A stretch of DNA of 60,000 nt from Lineus longissimus (Eukaryota > Nemertea > Pilidiophora > Heteronemertea > Lineidae): NCBI RefSeq assembly GCF_910592395.1, contig NC_088323.1, forward strand, positions 2,482,001-2,542,000, in the 5' to 3' direction. The notes beneath the pieces are model-generated. The model ran no database searches, was not told the DNA's origin, and saw only the letters and a list, made by a program, of their open reading frames with translations. Below, piece by piece: positions 22,204-37,200 of the stretch. The first letter of the stretch is position 1. Each line of letters opens with the position of its first letter. Position numbers and translations under genes: made by a program.

Positions 22204-25200
22204 CTGAAAAGAGAAAATCGATAAAACTTTACGTAATGGCACCTACGGGCTCAGATGGCATTCGAATGCAAATTACAGCTAGCTTGTCCGCTGGTGGTAA
22301 TTTGAAGTTATTCAAGACCAAAAATATATTTTTTGAGACACCTAGTATAAGCCAAAGTTAACAGGATTGTTTTCTTATGTGCAGTTAGGAGTTGGCCGAC
22401 TATTAATATCATGTTACCGAGGAAAAAAACAGAACCAGGTTTAAGCCAATTATGAGGCAGGGTTTCGGTTTCTTTTGAGCCCTTTTTTCCAATAAAGTGT
22501 CGTGTGTATCTGATCTCCAAAACAAGAGAAGATGATTATCTTCCCAAACTTTCTTTGAAAGTTGAAAGCTGATGACCATACATGCAGGACATGTCGATGA
22601 CTTTTATCAACCACCCAGAGGAATGGCGTCCTTTGTGGTTACTGTCTGGGCCTTATGATTTTGAGGCCATGGGTTCGATTCCCATTACTCGTTTGCAGCC
22701 GCTCGTTTTCAACCCTGGGCATGTAGCTTTCATGACATGATGGTTTGTCCTTGTAATGAAAGGTGAAGTAGAAATGCCCCCACTGATCCAACTGGACAGC
22801 AGCTTCCGATGTCCTCAGTTGCCTCTAGCCTCCAGCTGAGGCCGAAGTCGGACTCACCCGGCCAATAACCAGTTGGTGCGCAGCCCTAGTCACACAGGCA
22901 AAAGCATTCATCCCACCTTGGAGGAAAATTATTGCGTTCTGGAGAAGAACTCCTCCAAGTGCGAACGCTAAATTAGGAAAAGAAGAAGAATCACACTTGG
23001 AGTTCCCCGATAGCTGGACGTGTTCTAGGCATTACTTAAGCAATCATGTAGAGGCTGAAAGCCATATCACAGATCAGAGTTACCGACATGATTGAAACCA
23101 TCAGCAGTTATCCTATACATACCCAAGTACAACTTTGAATCAGATGAATATGTGACCTAGATTCCAGCAGTAAGTTCTTAATTACTTTGTTCCACCCACT
23201 AAGTGATTAAGCGCAGATTTGTGAGGTCTGATGAACGTATTATGTTCCTTTTGTTACGATTGCCTTGGCCATGGTTCTCACACCCAACCAATAAGCTGAT
23301 GACAATAAATTAGATCCTGTCTGAGGATACGTCTTTAGGTTTATAGCAGATGCGTTCCAAGCGGTACACGTAGGCCGAACATCTCGCAGTAGCGCAGGCT
23401 AATGTATCGCGCGGGATGTAGACCTGCTTTACAAAAGAGTTTGAAATTTGTTGTCTAAAGCTGGATTATCACAGCGCTCACTTTGTCACTATAACAATCA
23501 TGCTCTTAGATATTACAGGGAAACACTCGGGAAATGGTTACTAGCAATAAGCTACCACACTGTATTATCTCCAATGGACAGAACAATAAGGCGGAATTTT
23601 GGCTTCTGCTTGATCCGGTCATTTCTATTGATCGTTACACAATCACCTGTGAATAGAATTGATCAATAGCATTAAATCGGGTCTAGCAGAACATAATACG
23701 CCTATTGTTATGGATTCAAACAGTGTGGTTCTCTAACAATAGTATAATCACAATAGTAGGTGATAAACATACAGGCTTTAAAAGTCTAAATGCATATCTA
23801 TTCCTTTGCTGGCTTCCTCGTAAAAACTGAAAAGAGAAAGAATAAAGCATGCATTTACAGGGAGGTGAGCATAAGCAACCACGTGGAATAAAACGACAAG
23901 TCGCGACTCAAGACATATCGTTTTATTCCTCACAATGCTAATGGTCAGGCTTCCTAGGTAACATGCAGATTCGTGCCAAATCCATGCTAATAATCTGAGG
24001 GTAAAAGTTGTTCTGCTAAATGTTATCGGCCATGCTCAAGGGCAAACGACGATAATATTCCACGCCATTCAGATGTTTAAATGTTAGAGTAGCGGTGACC
24101 ATGCTTAATGCATGGTATAAGGCATGCTCGATGACCATGCTTAATGCATGGTATAAGGCATGCTCGATGCTGATGCACATGCAACATATACATGAATTAT
24201 AAAACATCGTTCTATTGAAGACGCATAAATTTGAAATGTAGAAACTACAATATTGAGATGCTGATATTCACTGATATTGGTTATTTTCATAAAACATACT
24301 TAAAACGTGCATTTTTATTTTCACCACATCCATTGAAACCAATTTCAGCCAGTTATACATATATTACTAACAATTGTGTGTCCTTCTACCTTTTGTCTGG
24401 CCAATTGATTTACTACCATTCTTCTTGTAAGCTATGCAATGATAGCGGTGTCTACACTACATATACGTATTTCACCAGGTGAAAACACGTTTGACCACTC
24501 TGTTTGATAGCTGCTTGAATATCCTGGCGAAAACCACACATTTTTTGAAGATTTTTTTAATACTGGCTTCATTGGCATCAATATAATTTAAAAAGTCAAC
24601 ATGCAATGTTGAAAGTAGGCCGATACTCACTGATAGGGTTGGGTAACACCTTTGTGTAACGGGATTTTTGAAGTATCCTTTCGGACAGGCGTTGAAAAAT
24701 CTTTTGAGGACTGGGATGTTGTTTACGTCAGCCGAATCTGCGAAGCCATCATCCAGATCTGTGACGTCACGTTTGTCATCCTGTTCAAAATTGTCGGCGA
24801 ACCTGGCGTCTGTCAGGGTGGCAACTGGAAAGATAAGAAGGATTCGCAAATTTACATGTAGTTGTCTTAAACCATAAAAGGTTTCAAGATATTGGCCAAC
24901 ACGACTCAAGGTATCACATGTGTAACCCGGGAACCCAGTGGGACCGCAGAGGCCAATTTATTTGCAACACCCCATGACCCAAATTGCATTTCTTTTTCCG
25001 CATCCGACAAAATCAAATAATATAGCCATAAATGCAATTGACAACAGGTGTGCAACACCCCGGGACATAGTCTCTTAACAGTGTCGAGAGTAGCTATGTA
25101 AGCTATAAGTGGAAGGCGGGTTTTTGATATAATAGACGAAGCTGAAAATACCAACTCCCACATAACTATGACGCATTCTATAATCATGTAATGCAGTATG

Positions 25201-28200
25201 TTAGGCCAGGAAGAGTAGAGTAGGATAACTGTTCGACTTAGAGTGAGAACGTAGAAGGAGCAGAAAAGAAGAAGAAAGAAAAAGTACCAACGGTAAATGG
25301 TCAGTTTTGAATATGCGGTTGCTATTTTTGTAAAGTATGAGATGATGCTTATGAACGTACGGTATTTTTCAATGTCGTACACAAACTCCAGAGGGGTTCT
25401 TACAAAAGGAAACCGAAAAAGCATTTGCCAAGCGATACAAAATGAATAACTGTTTTAGCTGAGGCTTTAAAAGGAAAGTATAGGAATTTCATGGTTAGAA
25501 CTTTCACCTTTAGGTTTATTCTGCGTGCGGCCTTAAGGGCCGTAAAAAACTGTCGAATTGTAACATGTTTAATGTCTTAGGCTTGTTAACACGACAATTC
25601 ACCGTGTTGTTTTTTCCTGATAACTCATGTTAACAAGAAACCAATTCGTATAATTCCCCAAAATAACTCGTGTCGACGACTTACCACAAAGTATTAAAGG
25701 AAACCTTTGGAGGCCTAGACTGTTCGTTAAAGGTTTTAAATTGAATTCGAGTTTTTTTCATTATCTATTAACACATTGAGTTGATCTCTCGTCTGTTAGT
25801 AAACCAGTAATAGTCGGATTTGATATTGACTCAGCCCCAGGTCACTACGACCAGCGATGACCATCAAAACCAGGCGATTATTGTCGCATGCGATTTAAAT
25901 CGCAAGACGAAGCAATGTAAATGGCTCATTTGTGTGACGCTTTTTTGATTTCCACTTGAAACGCCCTGTGAAAATGACCGCACACCCGTTCGATATTTCT
26001 CATTTCATTAAACCTTACATTATCTTTATGATCTGAAGATGAACGCTGTGTTATCTCAGCTGCAGAACTGTGGCTGGGAGACATAACCCGGTGCAATTTG
26101 TCCTATAACGTAGACAAGTTTTGCTTCGAGAGTGTCCCTTGCAATCCATGAATAGTATACCGCGAGTGGTTCATAAAAAAAGACAGACACTTTTTTTCAT
26201 TTTGTCATGATTTTTGCAAATGTTACATTTTTAGGGACCGGCTACCACTATAATTTTGATATTTTCAAAACGCCCACTATTTTCTCACGTTTTCTGTAGT
26301 CAGCGGATGATATAATTTTCGAACACTCTGAACGTTCTTCTTGATTTACCTACAGTAACGATGTAAGTATTTAATTACCTGTCCGCACGGTGGGTACAGT
26401 AAAATATACTACGCTTTAATCATAAATCGGTAAACTTGTCCGATAGGTTTTCATAGAGGCACCAACGCGGTAGCTATAGCAGTGAACTCATTCACCTGTA
26501 ATGTATCATTTTTATTGATACACTCTGTATGTGTTGACTTAATTAAACTTCGTACTGCTTGTTCCGGCCGTGGTGGTGTAAATTAGGAAGTCGTTCGCTC
26601 CCTGATGTGACTTTCAATAAGCAGACTGAATATTGCTGTTATGCTTGCGAGGATATTTGCACTCCGTGACGACATGAAGTACTAGGTTTTTCTTGGCATT
26701 CTGTTTGTAACTTTGTCCTCGAAGACCCATTTTGAATGGATAGAAACTATGATTTAACGCCATGACATCTGTCTCCGAGCGCAACTTAGCGTTGATAAGG
26801 ATGATTTGCTATGTCCTTCAACTCGAAGAGGAGACCCAATAGGTCCATATCGGCCTATTTTTCAATTAATGCGACGTAAAGGGTACATTTTCATTGCCAA
26901 CAAAATGTACCTTTAGGCCATTTTAGATATCTGGAAAGGTAACTTTTTAATTAACAAGCAACTTGGATTAACAAGATTAAGTGAGTGTATGGCCAGGGGC
27001 ACGGTAAGTGTAACTCCAACACCATCATTTTGACATATCACAAAACTGAAAGTAAAATGTAGCGATAGGATCCATTTTTTCGACAAATTCATGAGACATT
27101 TCATTCTGATAGATTTATTCAATTACCTGGGGCGAAATGTTCTTCTGTAATGTTAGGAGTACTGTTTGAACTCATTTAGTCTCTGAATAGGAATTGAGAT
27201 AAAGGGTTTTTAAGTGGATGGGATGGAGTACCGACGCTTTAGGCACCTATCAGCAGCACAGATAACTTAAGTATATACCATCGGCTGTTAGTGACAAAGG
27301 TTGCCCGCGGTATGGCATGGCTCAGGTCGGCTATTGTTCAACACCAAAGGCCTAGGTCGAAGGGGTAGGTAAACGTAATGTCCTATTTAAAAATGTTGAA
27401 CAAAGAATTACGCACATTAGTTGTAAGGTCCTACCGATAATAAAGAAATTCCCAAACGCTAATGACAGGAATATGAAGTCATATTTTCGCATTCAAGTAC
27501 TGATGAATTATACACACAGTATGAACCGTGCTTTCCAATGATCCGCGTGGCCAAAGCGGTGCTCACGCGTGAGCAATCATATTCTACGTGTTTTCGGCCT
27601 GCGAGTGATGGTGAGAGGTGTAAGCGGTTGGTCAACAGCCATTAGCTCTTCTTTAAGTGCAGAAGGGCAGAAAGTACTTTACAATTATGACAGCTGATAC
27701 ATCTCGAGGAAAATATCCCAGAATAGCAAAATACACGTAATATCAAAAGTGCGTGGTTGGATAAGGCTTAGTTGCAATTGCCAGTTTTTCTGCCGAGACC
27801 AGAGCTGCCAGGTAAGTTATATCATTACTCTGCCACATCATGGTGTAGTTAGGCATTGGTTTCGTTGGATGATGATATTGTATCATGTCTTTGACGGGAA
27901 ATTCGTGTCAGGTACCAAGAAAACAAGGAAATGTTTGAAGAGTTTCGCCGCTTATGAAATCTTGAGCTTTGCAATTTTACCTACGCATTACACGTGCTTT
28001 GGAAGTTTTTATCGTAAAAAAATACGGTTGGTTCGAATGCTCCGAAATTTTGAATAACGATGGTACATTTTATGATCAAAGCCATTGTTAGCAAAAAAAT
28101 ATTGGATTTGGTGCATATCTCGTTTTTGTGATGAAGCTCTTCATTTGCTGCCTCGTGGGTTTGACTTCCAATCTTGACTTTCTGGATGAACGACCTGGTA

Positions 28201-31200
28201 TCGCCTACATCTAAATAGGACACACTAAACACTCTCTTTTAGCGGCCACGCGATATCATGTTGTGGTGATTACACGAATACTTTATAGCGAACTCTGAAG
28301 CTGGTAAAAGGAAAAGAGAGCCCGCTATATTTTGCTTCTTCATCAACGGGATAATATGAAGCAAATCCCCCGTGGGGGCATAATAAACGCCAACTAATTC
28401 TATCTCCTAATACTTCTTGTATAGGAACCGATTTTCAAAACATTCCTTGCGAAACCATTCAAACACATCCAGGTAGAGGAGACAAAGAGCATGAAAACAT
28501 GGATTTTTCAGAGTGAGCGATATGCCATGTTAACGAGAAATTAAAGAATTCTTTGGAAGTCTAACTTTTAGACTACTATGAAAATGACATAACTAGATAT
28601 ACCTTGCATTCAACTTTTCCAAACAATATACATGTCAGTATTGTGCAAGTGCTACAAGCCTTGCAGTTTGATACACCATAGTTCATTATAGAATCGGCCT
28701 TGTTCGATCCATGTCGTGCTCTGAGTGGCTGAAACTGCTAACTCAGTTGATATAATAAGCTTTTGGGCGCAAATACCAGCTTTGCCATTCTTTTCTCCGA
28801 ATCTGGCTATATATGATTACGTACAGTTCGATAAGGGATCTTTTTCTTCTTTGATGATCAGAAATACCAAAATATCAAAGACGGTGCAATTGGGAGATTT
28901 TGCTAATCTGGAACCTCATGGTAATTAAAGCAGGGAGGGGTATTTGACCCGTCCCTAGAGCACTTCTGACTCTATTTCAGTTGCACACCGCTGCATTATC
29001 ATCTGACCTGGAATGCGGTTACTAAATAAGTGTTGGTGGAGACATTCAACCAGGATCCTTGGTGTTGCCGATGCACTGGTTCTATGTATCAACACCACAC
29101 ACATGACATCATGGGGGAGAGATTGATGTGAGTGCATGGGCTATCTAGTAAAAAGTGAAAGAATAACCAGATTACCCAAGTCAAATAACTTTATTGTCGT
29201 TGCCTAGTTTTTTAAGCAGGCCATGGTCTCACTACACGTCATGTCCAGCAAGAATTAAAAAAAGGTATAAATTTGAGCTGTGAGGGATTGAATGTATGTC
29301 ATACCAGTGACTTAAGCAATAACGTATTGCCTCCTGAAACTGCTCTTTTCAAGATAAAGCCCGACCAATTATGGCAGACAGAGATCATTTCCCCGTCTCC
29401 TTAGCGGTAGGATCTCACCTTAACAGTAGCATCAGCATCAGATTCATATGTTTTTGTGGGTCAAATCAATTCGCAGCCATGATACTACTATCAATTTCAA
29501 ACAGGTTCCTCAAAACCTAATTTTACTTCGCATCCCTGCCTTCCGAGATATTGTGAGAGCTCAATGTCAGACTTGAATTACTTCGGATTAGAGTAATAAT
29601 TGAATCGCTGGTCTATGTGTTGAAAGTACGTAGTTAAAAGGAGGTTTTATTCGATAGATTATGTGACCCGGAATATGATGTATCGCTATCAGGTTCAGTC
29701 TGACCCGACATGTGATCATAAAGTCACTTTACACTGGGATAGAAAGTACATTTGAACCAAGAGAGGTGATATGAGTGAGCATGGCGTTTGGATAAGGAGA
29801 GCATTCCTTGTTGAGACCAAAGGTAAGGTAGATCTTTCCCAGAACAAAGCCATCAATATATACCAGACACGGCCACCCTTTGAAAATATGTATTGTCAAT
29901 AACACAATTCTTTGAGCCTAAGTAGTTAGGGCAACCACGCATAAACAACAATCCCATGCTATATTGATTTCATTGGAAATGATACCGTCCCGGGACACTA
30001 ATCAAATTATTTCAATATCACCACCAAACATTAACTTGGGTATGTGATTTAGCCCGCCAGGAGGATAATACCCATGCTTACCGCTATGCGCCACCACATG
30101 TAGCATAATACCAAGTAGGGTTCTTGTCATCATCCGCTCAAGTGCAGTATGGTAATTTTAAAATGATCCTGTTTGTATTAGTCACCATCCCCTACATCGG
30201 GAGGGAATTGCCATTTTACTCACAATAAAGGCGTTTTCGAGTGCGTATAGCCACTTTTTTCACTGCGATTCCTGTCTTGTGTTTCTATGTACATACCTGA
30301 TAATGCTACTAAATAAACATGCATCAGACAGATTCAACAAAATACAATATCATCACTCGCTACCGGAGTACAGCAGCGGGACAGATCCGGTGCTCCGATT
30401 CCTTGTCGTCAGAGGTTCCTAACCCCGTTTATGATATAGGATACCTTAATAATACCGAACGATACGGGACTATGCACACATTATTATTGGCCATGCCAAG
30501 CAATATAGCCATCACATCATTTTTCGCCTATTATACAGAGAACACGCTGTTTTGTCAGGAGAATCACTTACTTGTACTAAGTACCACGGGATTTGACCTG
30601 TACTTACAGTACGCTCTCCATTAGTGTCAATTTTCGGAACTTGTACATCTACCCAATGACTGCAGTTGATAATTGTTTCAAGCACGCTACTCAGTCTCGA
30701 TATTGACTTCTTTAAATCGGGCTGTCAGAATTGATTTCCAATGAAAACAGTTACGTTATGCTCAGGCGCGATAATATCATTTCTGATTATTTTATCGCAA
30801 CAATATATTCTGACAAGTTAAATATAAATTGCCCCATACCAAACATCAATAAGTAATCTGCGTATTAGTTTTGAGTATTTGACGTATTGAATTTTGGAGA
30901 TGAGCTGATATACGCTTAGAGCTTCAATTCTCGAGGCGAACGCCTTAACCACTTGGCCGTCGTGGTCGCTGTTAGTCAGCTAATCTACGCAGGCGAGTTG
31001 GATTGGATATTCAGCTCGTGAATTAGCCATTTTCGTTAACAGAATGATTAGCCTCGAACTGTAATCGCTCCTAAACAACACGAGACTGGGTATCTGTCGG
31101 AAGCATTGCCATACTTCATCATAACCGGCATATAAAGTTTACTTAGCATTGAGCAAAGACAATCGCTGACAGGACATCATATATTGTTCGTGAGAGGTTC

Positions 31201-34200
31201 TATTGTGCGAGGCGATATTTACTGATACTGAGTCGGACGTCTCATCTTCAGCGGAAGAAGAGCTGCCGATGAAACGGGTTGAAATATTTGTAGAAACGAA
31301 GAAGAACTTTCAGGTTTGGCAGCATAACGAATCGGGAGGCTTCGACACTGTTTTAACCAAGTATAGATTCGAGAAACCAATAGCTAGTTAAACGTTCTTC
31401 TTTAATCCACGCGTGCATGCCTTCAAACTGTATATTTGAAGGTAGTATAGATGGGCAAGAATCAGGAATATTTGATATTGTTACACTCAGTATGTCCGAT
31501 GATCACGGCGTTTTGTTTACTGGTGCCGATATGCAGCGTTTTCAAAAACCATATGACGAAGTGCATTTCGATACAATCGTTGCGAGTCAATTTTTCCCCC
31601 TGTAGTGACAGTCTATGGTTCCATAGTGGATACAAGGGATATTACTTTTATAAAAGATGACCTGTGATACTAATCTGACAATGTAGCACGGCTGGTTTCA
31701 CGGACTGACCTGTTCGGGAGAGACAACTGTGTACCTCCAGATCAAAAGTACATCTTTACATTATGCATACCCTTTATCTTTACAGACAATAATCAAAATA
31801 ATTGTCATCAAACATGTCAAATGGGATAGATTTGGTACAATCATGTACTCGTAAAATGAGCTCGCACCAAGATTTCCTCAAATGTCATTTCCTATCATTT
31901 CCCGCCGGCGATCTTAGGTTTCGCAATTTGTTACCCGATTATGAGATTGTTCGAGATAAGTATGTCCTTTCGATAAAGGAAGGGACAAAGATATATTAAT
32001 CAATTCACTTAGGCATTCGATTTCTCGAATTGTTACGGTCATTATGTTTCTACTTTTTATCTCTTTTATTCGAAGCTTTCGAATCATTTGATCAATTTTG
32101 GCTTCTGGAATTTTTTCCCAAAACACAGCTGCAAACGCGTCGTTACCAGTCGTTACAAAAAGTTACAAAGAAATAGCAAACTCTGAGTGCTATCAAATCG
32201 ATGTATTGGACAGAGCTTGTCGGAAATTTCGTTATTCTTTCTGCGAATGCTTAGCTGTTCTCTTGTTTTTTTGGGGTTGATATTTTTTAACCGATAAGTA
32301 CAAGATCCTAGTAAGATTTTAGGTAAGGATCGAGAGCATATGGCAACCCGTACCTCCATGCGTACTCTGATGATGTTGAAAAAGCAGAACTATACCTATA
32401 AGTTGCACTTTTGTCTGTAATGGAAATAGATATACATGTAATGTGTCAAAATTGTTTACAGCTGCACGCCTCAGGCTTTCCTGTTTATCACGCCAGGGAA
32501 CAGGGTCCGCCATAGACATCCCGGTTTGGAATGTTTTAGCTGATGAACGGTAAATTCAGCCGATGTATGATTTATTGAATGTGTATCTACATATTAAGGA
32601 GTGGGAATTGAGTATCATCGCGACTGATGGGCACGCTGGGTAATCCCACGACCGATACAAACCCGATGCTGTTGCGGCGAGAGATGAAGGTGAAGAACTG
32701 ATGACCAAAGGAAGAAGTAAGCAGTGAGATCATCGGCTTGGCGATCAGGCTTCACAACGAAAAAAAATCACCATGTTCTGACGGACAGGATTCCGTCTTT
32801 TTTATGAGATGAGTGGATAATATGGTCTGGTCACACTGTACCAGGTCATAGCGTTTTGACCTCACACCCGGTCTCTCTTGTAGATATGGACTAGCGTTAT
32901 AGCCGGCTATTAATACAACACGCACATCCGAGGGGATTTGAGTAGCTGATTATCATGACGATCGGACACGACTGCCACGACCGATACAATTTTGATACGG
33001 ATCTAGTCAGACGTGAAGGTGACAGGTTCTGACCTGTATATCCGAGGAGCTGAGGCTGTCATAGCGATCGCAAACCACCTGAAGGAAAACATGACGCGTC
33101 CTGCATCGCCGGAGTTAGTGATTGTTGAAAAAGTACCTCATCGGTGTGTGTGTGTGTGGGGGGGGGGGGGGGGCTCTGTTGTAGTTATTATACTTTACCC
33201 TCATGGGCGATACTGTTACGTGCACTTTGAGCATCTGTTAACCGAAACTTTTTTGCGGATTTTGCCATTAACCTCACTTCGTGAAAATAGAAATCGCGAA
33301 AAATAATTTTCTCGAGTTAAAAAATCGTGAATTTTTTTTCAGATATTTTGGCGAATCGTCAATTATTAAACAGGAGTTTAGCAGTCTTTCAGTAATATGC
33401 AATAGCTATTGATGTACGTGATTCGAATGCAAAGCAACACCTAAATAATCTTAGCCACACCGCGTCACACTACTAATAGTATTTAGAGTGTAGTCCTGCG
33501 TTGAGTACCAATTTCTATCTACTCATGTAAACTAAACTGAAATCAAATTGACGTTTGTTCCATGAATTCACTAATTCGCAACTACACCCACCAAAAACTC
33601 AAATTTGCATTTTGTGATTGGTGATTGCTAACTCCGAAATATCATTACCATGATAACACACCCAGCCGAACAAACGTCGGAACTAATTAGGTATCAGCTC
33701 ATGTAACATGAAACAAACAAAGTCGGTTATTTGTACAGGAGCATCAGCATAAAGCATCAAACTAGCAAACAGCATATTGAATTTCCTTTACATGGTGATA
33801 TTTATTTTTCCGTATAGTAATGGTAGTATGCTCGAGTTGTTCGAATTTCACATTCTAAAGCTCTTAATGTCTCACATTATTTGGTTAATGTTGGCTATAA
33901 GTGTCTTACAATCAACAAATTGGCAGCCTGTATCAATATGATGTTTTAATAGCTCAGTTTTGCAAAAGAATGACGACTGGCATTTTATCACTTATGATAT
34001 GCGTGGTACTCGGCCGTTCATTAAAATATTTCAAAATTTACAGTTACACTTTTACAGTTATATTCGTTTTGTTCATACTTTAACAGATAACCTGCAATTT
34101 TCGGCACGTTTTTGTTGTGTTTTTTTTCCAATAGAAAAATAGCGCAAAATTATGGTGGTTAAGAGTTTTAGCCATGATGTACTACAGTGCTATGATAGCA

Positions 34201-37200
34201 TTCCTAGGATATCATTGATCGGGACATGTCGGAATTAGAGTATCCACGCGTGATCTACGGAAAGAAGAAATATCTTTTTTCATGTATCTTGGGACAGCAC
34301 GCGTGAGAATGAAGTATCTCCAGTTGCCATTACATCCATTTACTTGTCAGTTTTCCGATGCGACTGACAACTACACTCCTGTAAGAAGGTGTTGTGAGCC
34401 AATTCCTATTGATATGACTGAAAGTTTAGAGTGATGTTACTTTGGGTTGGGTCTGAAGTTCGTGAAAAATCTAAGTCATTGCGGTCATGGCGTCGTATCA
34501 TGTTCACATGCCCTTTGTCACACGAAGCAAAAACAATATTTTAGTTAACAAATCTAACATCAACCAGAAAAGCATCACTTTTCAAACGAAATTATGGAGC
34601 CTAAATTAAGGGATGGTGTTGATATTTTTATCTCACATATATGATGACTCTTTTTTGCCGGCACTACACTTCTAGAGGAAGACGTGTAAGATGATTCAAA
34701 CGTCCACACTTGACATCAGCTTAAGATGAGTAATGGTGACACTATCATTGATGCGAAACAAGGTGTCAAACAAAAGTTTTCGCTCACGGAATTCCCTAGC
34801 AGCGAAAACCCAGCGAGACAGGGATCGGCGGATCCCTGTCGCGTTATTTCCCGAGGTAGGCTTCCAAGGTGTCATGTACATACGGAAGTCCATTACGTTT
34901 TTACAGAAAATTGTTTCACACCTTCGATTTTTTCAGGCGACACATTCCAAATATTTCACTTCGATCGTACGAAAGAAATATTTTGAATATTGGTGACATG
35001 AACGATCAAAAGAAAGCTGACAACGTGTCCGGAAGAATGTATCTTATCAACTGAAAGCTTACAGAGAGTGTAAATCGTGTTACAGATAAGTAAAAACGCC
35101 TCTCAGACATGCAATATCAAAGTTTTCACGTACCAGACAACTTAAGTTTTCTCACTGACGGCTTATTGAGGATGTTCGCATGCTAGGATCCAGTTGTGAG
35201 CCCATCCGTCGTTTAGTTCGCACGCGGCAGTTGGTGAATGGGATAAACTCCAAGGGACTGCGTGTTGATTTCGTTAATGGTGTGAAAACTGTCCTATCTT
35301 TATAAATGTAGTTATCACTTAAACAAGTTCGAACTTCTAGTATCATTGCACTGCATAGTAAACTGAATTGAAGGAAAGAAAATCCATTAGATCTCATAGA
35401 GGTCTGAGTGACCTTGATCCCGTATTGGAACAAGGCCGAGAGAACGTCTTCAGCCTTCTGGTGCCTTGCGAGATGGTGCTACTGTTATCAGTCACCGGCC
35501 ATGGCCATGATGTTGCTGCTAGCCCCGCCTGCAGTCAAGGCAGTTGTTGTCGACTAAGGGCCGAATTATAAATCCTTGCTCACACTATTGACTGTGGTGG
35601 AGTTTATAAGAAAATAGTACCTAGTATTAGTTTCTGCCCGTGTTATTTTCATTATGCACTGGCCGAGATGTAACTTTGTGCGCCGTCTGCAGTCTTGGAA
35701 GTCATGATGCAATCAAACACTTTTGAGATGAACCCTTGCTGCATCCGCATGTCCTTAGGTCGCCCAGATTACCAAAAAAACACACCAGGATGACTCCAAT
35801 AATGAAAATTTCTGCGCCGGTAGCTTGTTCACCTCATCGCTTGAGTCTGATTGATATTTGATAGAACTTCCCTCGCGATTGCAGTAAAATATTCATCAAT
35901 TCGGACTGAATTCCGGTATGAACAGAACAAACTCGTCGCCATTGATGACTTCCGGCTCATTCATTCTTTCATGTAAAATAACTAAATCACCTTTTGAAGC
36001 AGCCTTTTTTTCAAGATTGCTATGATGTTTAGAGCACGTAGCGACGAAGCATTCAAAATGTGTTGATGACAATTGTTGCATGATAGGCTACGGCGGTATT
36101 CACCAGTTTTCCAACACAGACTTGGCTGCAGCGGGTGCATTGACCTTTGTTCAATGGCCTTTACTCCTGATTTGAGAAGGTTCTGCCGTGGCAGAGTTGG
36201 CAGTCATTCTCATCTTGGCGAATTAAAAAAATCAAGCATTATTATTAGTATGACAATCTAACTTATTACTGCTCTGAGAAAAAACCTTTTTGATACCGGT
36301 ACTGTGCTTAAAAAAATCTACTTCTAAATACGTTGTGTTCACGAGCCGATGCTGTAAAAATATTGCTACCGCGCGCTTCCAATGTAATCTGTTAGTACTT
36401 GTTTAAATGTTCAAGTTTCTCGATAAAGTATCAACGAAACCATACTCGCCTGTCCCGCGGATTTGGATTAGGTTGGTGAAATATGAACGGGGATTTAGAG
36501 GTAGCCATTCTGCTCTTTAAACCCGAATACCAAGTGTTCCAAACCGGATTTAGGGTGTACACGATGCTCTCGAACGACCAGTATGGCTTCTTAATACTAA
36601 CCGATTATTGCAAAAGTGTATGAACGTGGATCAAAAACAGTTTGTTCCAGTGTTCTTTTTCGACTGTAGTCATGACTGGACGTCAGGTTTCTCGAAAGGA
36701 AAAAGATTGTTCCCTTGGTAATCATATAGGCCTACGCCAATAATACCCTACTCCGATTACCACAGGACAAACAGTCAGGGATGGCAGACAGGCGTGTTAT
36801 ATTTTATATATATGTCGGTGTTGTACCGATAAAGTGTAGTGACTTCTCATAACAGAAAATGTCGATTTCTCCTCACTTTGAATAGGATGACACTCTTCAC
36901 CAATATTGTTGAAGGAAGGATGAAGGTATCCCGTTGGCTACATAAATAGAGAGAGGTCATGGTATTAGCCTTTCGTCATTCAATTCCTCGTGGCTATCAA
37001 ATTTTCACTCACCTGGCGTAATCAAGTCCAATTTGTGTCCAGTTTTTCTAAAGGCCTATCAGCAAAAATTCGTTTCGAACAATTTTCAATCTGAATCTAC
37101 AGTGTACTATCACAAGATACTCAACTGAATAGAATCAAATGATGAAAGAGTCTCTATTGACTCATATGTTGGATGAATTCCTTTTGGCGTACCCAACTGA

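Noticed and set aside
24906-25424. 172-codon minus-strand open frame
   Set aside because: No signal peptide, no recognisable domain, irregular hydrophobic runs, no compatible splice sites, and it lies in the large peptide-gene intron. Probably chance.
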